This document shows positions 8,294-16,808 of a stretch of 36,808 nucleotides of DNA, piece by piece (the first letter of the stretch is position 1; every line of letters begins with the position of its first letter). This DNA is from CAZLFA01 sp964558665. GTDB lineage: Bacteria > Desulfobacterota > Syntrophia > Syntrophales > PHBD01. The notes beneath the pieces were generated by a model that was not told the origin of the DNA, did no database searches, and saw only the letters and a list, made by a program, of their open reading frames with translations. Where the stretch lies: positions 1 through 36,808 of the forward strand of contig CAZLFA010000041.1 in NCBI GenBank assembly GCA_964558665.1. Reading direction: 5' to 3'. The translations under genes and the position numbers were made by a program.

Positions 8294-9886
8294 CTAACGT
8301 CCCTTGAGGCGCCTCTTCAGGGAGGCTGTCAATGAGACGATCTCCGGGCTCTTCAAAAGATACGACATCACGAAAAAAACCGCCATGCCGATTATCACAC
8401 ATGCACTCAGGAAAACCAGCCTGTCCCGGAAGGGGGCGGCAACATTCCACGGCATGAAATAATCTATCAGGGCTATCGCCCCCCACATCACCAGCGACGA
8501 AAAAACTATCTTTCCTAAAGAGCTGTAAAACACCGGATCGAGATAATTACCGATGCGCTTTTTGAGGATGACCGCCAGCATGATGAAATTTACAGCCGAA
8601 GCAACCGACGTAGCCAGCGCCAGACCGCCGTGCTGCAAGGGAAACATAAAGGCGACACTGACCGCCAGATTCACGATCAGTGCGACAATCGCCGCCTTCA
8701 TTGGCGACCTGGCATCCTGAAGGGCGTAGAATGCCGATACAACCACCCTGATTACCGAAAATGCCCAAAGGCCGACCGCATAAAAGAATAGCGCCTGCGC
8801 TGTCAAAACGGTCGATGTTGCATTGAACTGACCCCTCTGGAACAAAACGGAGATTATCGGTTCACGCAGGGCGATAATGGCAATCATGGCCGGAACGGTG
8901 ATAAACAGTATCAGACGCATGGAAAAGGAGATGGTGCGCTTCAGGTCATCATAATTCCCTTTTGCAACCTGCTCGGAAAAACTGGGCAGCGCCGCTGTGC
9001 CCACGGCAATGGCAAAAACGCCCAGGGGCAGTTCGACGATCCTGTCTGCATAATAGAGATAGGAAACGCTGCCCTTCGGCAGGAACGAGGCCAGAATCTG
9101 CGATATGAAGATGTTGATCTGATATATGGCGGCTCCGAAGACAGCAGGCCCCATTAGCGCACCGATGCGCTTCACGCCCGGGTGGCTGAAGTTGAAATTC
9201 GGCCTGAGTTTTACACCCATGCGCACCAGAAACGGCCACTGCATGGCCAGCTGCACAACACCGCCGATCATCACGCCAACAACCAGCGCCACAATAGGCT
9301 CTGCAAAAAAATCTCTCAGAAGGAGAGTCGCGACTATCATGCAGATGTTGAGAACGACAGGGGACAGCGCCGGTGCTGCAAAATGGCGCAGGGAGTTGAG
9401 TATCCCCATGCACAGAGCAACCAGACAGATGAAGAACAGGTAGGGAAACATCAGCCGGTTGAGAAAAACGGCCAGCTCGAACTGCGTCGGGTTGTTCATG
9501 TACCAGCCCGGCATCATAATTCCCACAATCAGCGGCGAGAAGATAACGCCAAGCACGGAAACGGCGGCCAGAATAACCGACAGCAGGGTGAATGCCACGT
9601 TCGCCAGTTCCAGGGCATCTTCCCGCGATCTGTTGTTCAGGTATTCCGTAAAGACGGGCACAAAGGAGACGGTAAGCGATCCTTCGCCGAGCAGGCGGCG
9701 GAGCATGTTGGGTATGCGGAAGGCTACAAAAAAGGCGTCCGTCGTCAGGCCGGCGCCAAAGAAGGCAGCCACCACCATGTCTCTCAGGAAGCCGAACACA
9801 CGGCTCAGCATCGTGGCGAGTCCTACCACGCCCGCTGCTCTTGCAACTTTTGAATTCTCGGATCTTGCCGGCCGGCTGTTTTCCAT
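8294..9886 (-). CDS. murJ: Lipid II flippase MurJ
   Basis: The protein is about 530 residues with roughly 14 hydrophobic segments, the size and topology of MurJ/MviN of the MOP exporter superfamily. It flips the undecaprenyl-linked peptidoglycan precursor across the inner membrane. Signature segments are ARAAGVVGLATMLSRVFGFL and RDMVVAAFFGAG near the N-terminus, DAFFVAFRIPNMLRRLLGEG (TM2 region) and AALPSFSEQVAKG before TM8. The ATG at 9886 (MENSRPARS) is chosen because the conserved family sequence begins about 12 residues later. A GTG at 9946 would add 20 poorly conserved residues, and neither start has a good ribosome-binding site. It lies in a minus-strand run with yggT and the DUF167 gene. 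Confidence 0.95.
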   Translation of the reverse strand: MENSRPARSENSKVARAAGVVGLATMLSRVFGFLRDMVVAAFFGAGLTTDAFFVAFRIPNMLRRLLGEGSLTVSFVPVFTEYLNNRSREDALELANVAFTLLSVILAAVSVLGVIFSPLIVGIMMPGWYMNNPTQFELAVFLNRLMFPYLFFICLVALCMGILNSLRHFAAPALSPVVLNICMIVATLLLRDFFAEPIVALVVGVMIGGVVQLAMQWPFLVRMGVKLRPNFNFSHPGVKRIGALMGPAVFGAAIYQINIFISQILASFLPKGSVSYLYYADRIVELPLGVFAIAVGTAALPSFSEQVAKGNYDDLKRTISFSMRLILFITVPAMIAIIALREPIISVLFQRGQFNATSTVLTAQALFFYAVGLWAFSVIRVVVSAFYALQDARSPMKAAIVALIVNLAVSVAFMFPLQHGGLALATSVASAVNFIMLAVILKKRIGNYLDPVFYSSLGKIVFSSLVMWGAIALIDYFMPWNVAAPFRDRLVFLSACVIIGMAVFFVMSYLLKSPEIVSLTASLKRRLKGR

Positions 9887-9981
9887 GAAGGGATGAATTA
9901 ATGTATTGAGACTGTGCCGCAATGGGCATTTTAAGCATTGCAACACCGTCTCATTGTAAGAAAGGGGGTTTTCATCACCCC

Positions 9982-10281
9982 TTATGTCTTGTTTCTCGCC
10001 AGTTCCTCTATTGTTCGGGAAACCACATCCTTAACTGCTATCGTCTTGATCCTCGATTTGTGTCCGCTTATGATCGTGACCTGATTCCTCTTTACGCCGA
10101 TGATTTCACTCAGGCAGCGGATGCATTCTTCATTTGCTTTTCCTTCCACCGGCGGCGCCGTGATCTTCAATTTAAGAACACCATCCTGAACTCCGGCTAT
10201 CTCGCACCGCGAAGAGCGCGGGGTTACCTTGATCTGAAAAACAACGCCGGCTTTCGTTTCCCGCACAGAAAGAGCATCCAT
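9982..10281 (-). CDS. yggU: DUF167 (YggU) family protein
   Basis: The 99-residue small soluble protein carries the DUF167 core VFQIKVTPRSSRCEIAGVQD...LKLKITAPPVEGKANEECIRCLSEI. The TAPPVEGKAN segment is the hallmark of the family. Its biochemical role is unknown. It sits immediately after yggT, the pairing seen in many bacteria. ATG 10281 gives the usual family length. A GTG at 10299 overlaps the yggT stop as GTGA and is an equally possible, translationally coupled start that adds six residues. The frame stays open much further upstream, but that part is antisense-like sequence inside yggT. Confidence 0.9.
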   Translation of the reverse strand: MDALSVRETKAGVVFQIKVTPRSSRCEIAGVQDGVLKLKITAPPVEGKANEECIRCLSEIIGVKRNQVTIISGHKSRIKTIAVKDVVSRTIEELARNKT

Positions 10282-10295
10282 CGGCAGCCCCGTTT

Positions 10296-10592
10296 TCACT
10301 GATATATGTAGGCCATTCGTATCAGCGTCTTGACCAGAAATATCTGGAGAAAATAAATGACCAGAATAACGATGATCGGAGAAAAATCTATCCCCATGCC
10401 GAAGGAGAGCCTCCTGCGAATCGGCCTCAGAACAGGCTCCGTAACCCGGTACAGAAACTGGACAATGGGATTGTACGGATCGGGATTGACCCAGGAGATG
10501 ATCGCCCTCGCAATAATGATCCACATGTAAATGGTAAGAGCAGTATTTATCACCGTGGCAACGGCTTCCATCAGGTTTCCAAAGACAAACAT
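10296..10592 (-). CDS. yggT: YggT family small membrane protein
   Basis: The 98-residue protein has two long hydrophobic segments (about residues 8-30 and 70-92) around the family motif ARAIISWVNPDPYNPIVQFL and YRVTEPVLRPIRR. Members are inner-membrane proteins of uncertain role, linked genetically to osmotic or ion stress and cell-division-site placement. AAGGAGT lies five bases before the ATG. It is preceded 24 bp upstream by the alpha/beta-hydrolase gene and followed with little or no gap by the DUF167 gene, so the three look like one transcription unit. Confidence 0.93.
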   Translation of the reverse strand: MFVFGNLMEAVATVINTALTIYMWIIIARAIISWVNPDPYNPIVQFLYRVTEPVLRPIRRRLSFGMGIDFSPIIVILVIYFLQIFLVKTLIRMAYIYQ

Positions 10593-10616
10593 TAAGCACT
10601 CCTTAAAAAAACTTGG

Positions 10617-11384
10617 TCAGGCAAGAAACGACTTTACGGCATCATTGAATCCCGCCGGATTTTCCACCATCACGAAATGTCCGGCGCCGGGTATGAGCGA
10701 CAATCGCGCACCGCCGATATTTTCGGCAATGTATTTCGACAGTGACGGCGGCGTCATTTTGTCGTCATCGCCGCAGATGACAAGTGTCGGCAGTTTGATG
10801 CCGGAAATCTTGTCGGCAACGTCAAGTCTATCGCAGGCGACAAGATCGTCATGAAAGACGGCCGGATTTGCCTTGAGCATGCTCTCCCTCAATGGTCCGG
10901 AAAGGCGTTCGCGGTTTGCTTTCGCGATTGAAAACTTTACCGTCATGTCGACGACGGAAACCGGATCATTCTTCAAGCCCTCCAGAATCGCCGGGTTGAC
11001 AGGCATTCTGACGCCGCCCCCCACGGGGATAATGCCGCTGATCAGATCAGGGCGGCTGATGGCAAACGAGAGCGTTATGGCCGCCCCCAGAGAGTGCCCT
11101 GCAAGATAGGGTTTGCGGATATTGAAGGCCTCCATGATCTGCCGGATCCACTCCACGTAAATCTGAACATCGCTCTCCCCTTTTCCTTCTGAACTGCCGT
11201 GACCGGGAAGCTCCACTGCCGCGATATTGAAATCGTCTTTCAGCTTCGAGTACTGATGCACCCACACGGTGTGGTCGCCGCCCGAACCGTGAATAAAGAG
11301 GATACTTTTACGCCCTTCGTCAAAAGTCCCGCTGCTCATCCAGCAGGCAATTTTGACATTCCTGATATTTTTAAAGAATATCAT
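10617..11384 (-). CDS. Alpha/beta-fold hydrolase
   Basis: The 255-residue cytoplasmic protein has a complete catalytic set: oxyanion-hole motif HGSGG (32-36), nucleophile elbow GHSLG with Ser98, acid in ICGDDDKMTP (Asp206 or Asp208), and His236 in GAGHFVM. The cap between residues 125 and 190 is rich in Leu and Lys and gives no clue to substrate. It could be an esterase, a lactonase or a C-C hydrolase. ATG 11384 is taken as the start because GGGAGG lies five bases upstream; the in-frame ATG at 11402 would add six residues and lacks a site. It is the first gene of the yggT-murJ-serS run. Confidence 0.9.
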   Translation of the reverse strand: MIFFKNIRNVKIACWMSSGTFDEGRKSILFIHGSGGDHTVWVHQYSKLKDDFNIAAVELPGHGSSEGKGESDVQIYVEWIRQIMEAFNIRKPYLAGHSLGAAITLSFAISRPDLISGIIPVGGGVRMPVNPAILEGLKNDPVSVVDMTVKFSIAKANRERLSGPLRESMLKANPAVFHDDLVACDRLDVADKISGIKLPTLVICGDDDKMTPPSLSKYIAENIGGARLSLIPGAGHFVMVENPAGFNDAVKSFLA

Positions 11385-11772
11385 TGCAACCTCCCAAACC
11401 ATTAATTATTTGTTAGAGTTAACACAAATCACCGACAAGCGTCAACACATCATTCTGTTTCATGGGTGCAGGGTGCTTTCATGCCTGCTTAACACACCGG
11501 ATATTAAAATACCGCTTCCTGATAAAAAAAGGATCCCCGCAATCAGCACCTTGCGAAAATCATACAATGTGTTCCTTAAGCCGCCATCCCGGCAAGAGTA
11601 ATTGATCAAAAAATAAATCTAATAAAAAACCAGCAGAAAGTTGCGGAGATTTTAATAGAATGAAAGCATAATTAATTAGTATATACAAGCATTTATGCAA
11701 TATTTCAGTTGATTAATTCTGTGACATTTATTAGTTGAAAAACCCTTTAAAAAATAAAACGGCAGGTGGAAA
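11385..11772. other. AT-rich divergent intergenic region
   Basis: About 390 bp separate the minus-strand hydrolase operon from the plus-strand T6SS cargo locus. The right half (11600-11765) is strikingly AT-rich compared with the genes on both sides and contains TATACA (11682-11687), but no properly spaced -35 box was found. The short reading frames here have no coding character. It probably holds promoters in both directions and may mark the left edge of the cargo island. Confidence 0.45.
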
Positions 11773-14145
11773 ATGAAAAATCGAGCGAGGGAATCTGAAG
11801 GAGCAGCAGAATTTATTGATAATCTTTGCGGTGAATACTGCGACGATGCCGTGTCTTTGTGGCATTTGCGGGGCCGTGCGGTAAAAGCGCCTCATTACGA
11901 TCTGACTGATCTTCTGGCGCTGGACAATCGTCTGGAGGCGCAGATCGACGCCCTGCGGGTGGCAGGCGAAACAGGTTGGAAGTGCTGCAAGGCGGCATTG
12001 GAGATGGGTTATGCAGGGGAATGTTTCCTGGCATCTGTAACGGCGTTTGAAAGCGCAGACGAAGGCCGCATAGCGATCATCCTCGATAAGGCAGAATCCT
12101 CGCCGGAGTTGTCGGAAGGCGTCATATCCGCTTTGGGTTGGCTCTCTTATGAAAAGTCAGAACCCCACATATTAAACCTTCTGAAATCAAAATCGACAGC
12201 CCTTCAGCACATCGGTATTGCCGCCACCGCCCTTCACCGCCGCGACCCCCGAGATTTTCTGGACAATGCCATCTACTCACCCCATCCTGAGATTAAAGCC
12301 CGGGCATTGCGTGCCACGGGCGAGCTGGGCATGCGATGGGACAAGTTCCTGTGCGACCGTCTTCAAAAAAACTGGCCGGACAAAGATCCGGCAATCCGTT
12401 TTTCGGCGGCCCGGTCGTCTGCCCTGTTGGGTGATGTTAAGTCGGTCGACGTCCTGAAACCCTTTGTTGATGCTGCCTCGCCGTTCTGCGCGGAATCGCT
12501 GGCCGTCGGTATGCGGCGCATGGAGCACGGTGCCGCACTGGCCTGGCAGAAGGAACTGGCAAAAAATCCGGCTGCCATACGGCCGGCCGTGCAGGGCGCG
12601 GGCATCATCGGCGATCCGGCGCTTGTCCCGTGGCTTCTGGAACAGATGCGGATTCCGGAGACGGCCCGAGTTGCCGGAGAAGCCTTTACCATGATCACCG
12701 GCGTGGACATTGAGAGGGAAGGGATGGCAGGTCAATGGCCCGATGGCTTTTCGGCCGGGCCCAATGACGATCCTGATGATCCGAATGTCGCACCCGACCC
12801 CGATGAAAATCTTTCCTGGCCCAATGTTGAACTGATCGCTGCCTGGTGGGACAAGAACAAAGGAAAATTTCCGGTCGGTAAGCGTTTGCTGCTTGGCAGG
12901 CCCATAACAAAAGAGCACACTGCATCCGTCCTGAAAACCGGCCTTCAGCGGCAGCGTGCCGCCGCGGCGTTGGAGCTGGCTATACTGGAGCCGGGCGGGC
13001 CGCTTTTTGACGTTTGCGCCCCGGCCCGGCGTCAAATTACCGCGGAAGCGAAGACAACAGCACGGCCCGCACTTGTAAAGGTCAACTACGGCCACAGGGA
13101 ACTTGCCGTCACCGCCGTCAACAGCATCACCCCGTTGGGTCTTGATGCGTGCATGACTGCGGCCTCCGTACGAGCGAGGATCACGCGGCCGGCCTTTCAT
13201 GACGAGTATCGGGATGCAAGCGGCAATCCTGTGATAGCGGCAAAAATCGGAGGGATCGAGGAGCAAGTGCAGGACAATGTAGCGCGTCTTAGGAATATTG
13301 CGGGAATTTGCCTGAAAGATATGCTCGATGAATATTTTCAGGATATCCCGAAATCGAAGCGGCATTCCCGGGTGCATCTCTTTCTTGGTACGGCTTCTGC
13401 AGACCGTCCCGGCCCCGATTATGGCAAAGAATGCATAAACTCTTTGCGTATCATCATGGCAAGGTGGGTTGCCAAACCATCAATAGAACTGATTCCCCGG
13501 GGCAACTCTTCGTTTCATTATGCAATACAAGAGGCTGCCCGCCTCATTGCAAGCAATCCGGACACTCTGTGCATCATCTACGGGGCAGATTCACTGCTTG
13601 ATAAATCAACCCTGGATTGGTTTGAAGGCGACAACCGCCTTAAATCGGCCGGCTATGGCCGTCATCAGGGCCTTTCTCCATCGGAGGCGGTCTGCTTTCT
13701 GATCGTGGAAGACATTGAAACGGCAAAACTGTCGAAAAGGCCGGTCCTGGCGCGGATATCTTCGCTGGGACTTGCTCAGGAACCTAATCCGCGCGCATCG
13801 GACAAATCGGGCATCTATACCGGTCTCACCGAAGCCTGCCAGGCGGCGATGGAGCCTTTAAAAGGCAGGGAACTCAAAGCCGTGTTCAGCGATCTGAACG
13901 GCGAGGAATCACGGGCAATGGAATGGACCGCAGCCGCAATGCGCAGCTTCAGGAATCCTCCGGGGCCGCCATCCGTGTGGAGACCCGCTGCACATTACGG
14001 CGACATCGGCGCGGCAAGCGGCGCGGTAATGGCGGGTATCGCCGCACAGGGATTTTCCCGCAACTGGCTGGAATCGCCGGTGATGATTTTCTGCTCGGAC
14101 GATCACGGCCCCTGCGGCGCAGTGGTTTTGGAGAAAGAAGAGTAA
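11773..14145 (+). CDS. TIGR02270 HEAT-like protein fused to a degenerate ketosynthase-fold domain; putative T6SS cargo adaptor
   Basis: This 790-residue protein has two parts. Residues 10-425 match my recollection of the TIGR02270 family (SLWHLRGRAVKAP, LDNRLEAQIDALRVAGE, ARALRATGELG, ARVAGEAFTMITGVD, GPNDDPDDPNVAPDPDE, QRQRAAAALELAILEPGGPL), a HEAT-like protein found in T6SS cargo loci. Residues 435-790 have a beta-ketoacyl-synthase (thiolase) fold: VTAVNSITPLGLDA, FLGTASADRPGP, IIYGADSLL, SPSEAVCFLIVED. The catalytic residues are gone. The Cys position reads GNSSFHYAI (about Asn578), the first His motif reads HYGDIGAASGA with Asp in place of His, and the last motif is SDDHGPCGAVVL. It is therefore unlikely to be an active synthase. 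Separate ketosynthase-like proteins sit in VgrG/effector islands such as that of Pseudomonas aeruginosa, so a chaperone or loading role for the next gene's product is inferred. AGGTGG precedes the ATG. Confidence 0.8.
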   Translation: MKNRARESEGAAEFIDNLCGEYCDDAVSLWHLRGRAVKAPHYDLTDLLALDNRLEAQIDALRVAGETGWKCCKAALEMGYAGECFLASVTAFESADEGRIAIILDKAESSPELSEGVISALGWLSYEKSEPHILNLLKSKSTALQHIGIAATALHRRDPRDFLDNAIYSPHPEIKARALRATGELGMRWDKFLCDRLQKNWPDKDPAIRFSAARSSALLGDVKSVDVLKPFVDAASPFCAESLAVGMRRMEHGAALAWQKELAKNPAAIRPAVQGAGIIGDPALVPWLLEQMRIPETARVAGEAFTMITGVDIEREGMAGQWPDGFSAGPNDDPDDPNVAPDPDENLSWPNVELIAAWWDKNKGKFPVGKRLLLGRPITKEHTASVLKTGLQRQRAAAALELAILEPGGPLFDVCAPARRQITAEAKTTARPALVKVNYGHRELAVTAVNSITPLGLDACMTAASVRARITRPAFHDEYRDASGNPVIAAKIGGIEEQVQDNVARLRNIAGICLKDMLDEYFQDIPKSKRHSRVHLFLGTASADRPGPDYGKECINSLRIIMARWVAKPSIELIPRGNSSFHYAIQEAARLIASNPDTLCIIYGADSLLDKSTLDWFEGDNRLKSAGYGRHQGLSPSEAVCFLIVEDIETAKLSKRPVLARISSLGLAQEPNPRASDKSGIYTGLTEACQAAMEPLKGRELKAVFSDLNGEESRAMEWTAAAMRSFRNPPGPPSVWRPAAHYGDIGAASGAVMAGIAAQGFSRNWLESPVMIFCSDDHGPCGAVVLEKEE

Positions 14146-14150
14146 GCGCT

Positions 14151-14215
14151 GTCCCCCTCTCTGAGGGGGCGCATGGGAAGTTGTCCCCCCTCTCTGAGGG
14201 GGCGTAGGGGGAGGC
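14151..14215. repeat. Two tandem GC-rich hairpin repeats between adaptor and effector genes
   Basis: CCCCCTC-TCT-GAGGGGG occurs twice (14153-14169 and 14186-14202), each followed by GCGYA or similar and a G-rich stretch. The same unit recurs at about 18008, 19459 and 20933 in this window. On the mRNA each forms a 7-bp GC-only stem with a three-base loop and no U run. Intra-operon attenuation or mRNA stabilisation is possible; a dispersed REP-like repeat is the simplest description. Confidence 0.75.
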
Positions 14216-14252
14216 CGTCCCCGGAAATATAAAATGAAAGGGAGTTGAAAAC

Positions 14253-16808
14253 ATGGGATCAAACGTATACGCCAACAAACAGGGTGTATCCCACAAGGGA
14301 AGTGGAGCAGAGGCCAACAGCACGGCGCCGGACGTCTGCAAGACGCCGATGGGCCCGGCAATGGTGCCCATACCCTATTCAAACAACGCCAAATCCGCCA
14401 CACTCGACAAGGGCAGCAAGACCGTGAAGATCGGCGGCAACAGTGTGGCGATAGATGGTTGTTATTACAGCACGAGCACCGGAGACCAGCCCGGCTCCGG
14501 CAAAGGGGTCATTTCCGGCACTGTCGGCGACAAGGCGGAATTCGCCAATTTTTCCTCCGACGTGATGATCGAGGGTAAGGGCGTCTGCCGGAATACGGAC
14601 CTGACAACCCACAACAACAAGAACACCATCGGCAGGAATCACGACTCCAGCGCCGATCCGCCGCAAAACAAGATCCTCCCGCCTCCGAAAGACACCGTGC
14701 GCATCAAAGTCGTGGAACATCTTTCCTGGGATAACTACGACGAAAAGGCGGGGAAATTCTACTTCGGACACGAAGACAACAAACCGCTTGCGGACAGGGA
14801 ATTCACGATCAGACTGCCCAAAGGCGGCGAAACAAAGGCAACTACAAATAAAGAAGGGATAATAGATCTGCCTGACCAGGACCGCCACGGGGAATTCGCA
14901 TTTATCTTCGAAACCAAAGACGCAATGATCAACAGCAAGTACTGCCTTTTTGCAAAGTCTATAACCCCTTTGAAGAAGAACAAAGTTGAACAGAACGACC
15001 CCTATGGCGATGATCTGAAGCACACCAAAAGCGATATCGTCACCGGGGTGCACTATCTGGTCAGCGTCTATCAGCCGTGCATCATCGTGGATTGCCACAT
15101 GCACATTGAGAGCGGCAACTGTGCACCACTGCCGTTTTTGTGGAAGCGGTTCGGGGAAACCATGAGGCTCTCGCGGGAGTCTATTGAAGGATGGGGCGGA
15201 TTTGCCGGTACGGCTATTACCGGTGGCGCATTTCTCTTCAGGGTTCTGCTCCGCGACGTAGCGCCTGTCCCCGGCACGGGCGGCAAGGAAACACAGGTTC
15301 GCCGGTCCGGTCTTTCGCAGGCCATTCCTGAGTCAATAAAGACGACCCGGGAAATCGGTGACGATTTCATGAAAAAGAGATATCATGATGCCCATAATCA
15401 CATGCTGACGAAAGAAAAGCTGTACGACGGCGTGTCCAGGCTGGTCTCTTTCTGCATACCCCTGACGATGGATATGGAATACGCCCATGTTGACGGCTAC
15501 TTCGGCCTGAAGATCTATAATGTGATTTACAAGACCGGTGATGAGGAGAAGAAGCCGGTCCATTACTGGACGCCCCGGCATGGCCACTGGAACACGGCAA
15601 GGCGTGAGAACAAGGGGACTGACGGCAGCCATCCGCTTGCAAACATCAACATGGAGGAGCAGTCGGAGAAGGAGTATGAGAACAGCAAAGAAATAATACA
15701 AAACCTTGGAATACCGGGTATTTATTGTGACAAGAATGACGAGTATCATCGAATTGCCATTAAAGCCGAACCCCTGATCGTGCCCGATTCCGAAACAGTC
15801 AGATATGAGAACTGGAAAGACCAGATCACTTACACGGAACTGGCGATGCTGAAAAATCCCCTGCGCATGCTGCCTCTGTTTCATTACGACCCCCGGCGCT
15901 GGCAGGTGCACGGCAATCTGAAGGGCAACATGATACCGTTTGAACAGGTGGGCGGCAGCGGTCTTTATCTGGGCTTCAAGATGTACACGGCGCAGGGCTA
16001 CCGGCCGTGGGACGTGCATCGGCTGCCGATCCTGAAGGAGTTTTATCGCCGCTGCTGCAGCGAACAGATCCCCATTATAAATCATTGCACGCCGGATGGC
16101 GCCAGCACTTTTGACAAGGAGGAGTATTTTGAATTCAGCCACCCCAATGATCCCGCGGTGGATGAACTGAAAGAGAAGTCCGGCGGCGATCCGTTGAAAT
16201 ACTTCCATGACAATTTTATTTCCCCCAAGGCGTGGGAAAGGGTGTTGGAGCAGGAAGTCGATACGCGGGAGCTGTCCGACTTGCATCTTTGCCTGGCGCA
16301 CTATGGCGGCAATACGGATTTGGGCAGGGAGTGGGGCCTCCAGATTATCGAGCTGATGAAGAATTATGACAACGTCTATACGGATATTTCATCCTCCTTT
16401 GCGAGCGGGGGATTTCGGAAGTATTTCAAGGATACGCTTTGCGCAGATCCTGCTTTTAAAGATACGATCCGCCACCGCATCCTTTTCGGGACGGACTGGT
16501 ACATGACCCTGCTGGAGGGGGTTGACTATCTGGAATATTGCCGGGAAGCCAAGGAGTTCCTGGACAGATTCGACACCAGCCTATGGCTGCGCTTTACGCA
16601 GGCAAACCCCTACCGGTTTTACAGGCTCAACGAGTATAAACAGGTCGGCCGTATCGCGGATAATATCATCGACAGGAGGAAGAACGACGAGGAGGTTACA
16701 GATGTGTTAGATCCGCTTGAACCGGCCGATGTCACTACAATCAAAAAAGAAGCCGCGTACATAATGCAGGCCAATATCCCTTACGTGAACCGGAAGGAGA
16801 GGCCGTGA
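14253..16808 (+). CDS. Putative T6SS effector: DUF4150 PAAR-like domain with C-terminal amidohydrolase-fold domain
   Basis: The 851-residue protein has three parts. Residues 1-128 are a DUF4150 PAAR-like tip domain (KTPMGPAMVPIPYSNNAKSA, KTVKIGGNSVAIDG, GTVGDKAEFANFSSDVMIEG). Residues 148-275 look like a small beta-sandwich linker (PLADREFTIRL...TTNKEGIIDLPD). Residues 275-800 carry amidohydrolase-2-like motifs in the expected order: DCHMH (His282, His284), GLYLGFKMYTAQGYRP (Lys576), INHCTPDGAS (His611), LCLAHYGGN (His683) and ILFGTDWYM (Asp747). These are metal and proton-transfer positions of TIM-barrel metal hydrolases. PAAR-like domains cap the VgrG spike, so the protein is probably injected by a T6SS; the substrate is unknown. 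GGGAG lies eight bases before the ATG. Its stop overlaps the next start (GTGA), as in effector-immunity pairs. No VgrG or T6SS core gene is in the window. Confidence 0.82.
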   Translation: MGSNVYANKQGVSHKGSGAEANSTAPDVCKTPMGPAMVPIPYSNNAKSATLDKGSKTVKIGGNSVAIDGCYYSTSTGDQPGSGKGVISGTVGDKAEFANFSSDVMIEGKGVCRNTDLTTHNNKNTIGRNHDSSADPPQNKILPPPKDTVRIKVVEHLSWDNYDEKAGKFYFGHEDNKPLADREFTIRLPKGGETKATTNKEGIIDLPDQDRHGEFAFIFETKDAMINSKYCLFAKSITPLKKNKVEQNDPYGDDLKHTKSDIVTGVHYLVSVYQPCIIVDCHMHIESGNCAPLPFLWKRFGETMRLSRESIEGWGGFAGTAITGGAFLFRVLLRDVAPVPGTGGKETQVRRSGLSQAIPESIKTTREIGDDFMKKRYHDAHNHMLTKEKLYDGVSRLVSFCIPLTMDMEYAHVDGYFGLKIYNVIYKTGDEEKKPVHYWTPRHGHWNTARRENKGTDGSHPLANINMEEQSEKEYENSKEIIQNLGIPGIYCDKNDEYHRIAIKAEPLIVPDSETVRYENWKDQITYTELAMLKNPLRMLPLFHYDPRRWQVHGNLKGNMIPFEQVGGSGLYLGFKMYTAQGYRPWDVHRLPILKEFYRRCCSEQIPIINHCTPDGASTFDKEEYFEFSHPNDPAVDELKEKSGGDPLKYFHDNFISPKAWERVLEQEVDTRELSDLHLCLAHYGGNTDLGREWGLQIIELMKNYDNVYTDISSSFASGGFRKYFKDTLCADPAFKDTIRHRILFGTDWYMTLLEGVDYLEYCREAKEFLDRFDTSLWLRFTQANPYRFYRLNEYKQVGRIADNIIDRRKNDEEVTDVLDPLEPADVTTIKKEAAYIMQANIPYVNRKERP

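Noticed and set aside
12277..13377. Long minus-strand frame opposite the TIGR02270 gene
   Set aside because: It is a shadow of GC-rich codons in the real gene, with Arg/Gly/His-rich translation and no start signal.
11773..14145. Active 3-oxoacyl-ACP synthase
   Set aside because: The fold landmarks are present but the Cys and His active-site positions are replaced, and no other fatty-acid or polyketide gene is nearby.
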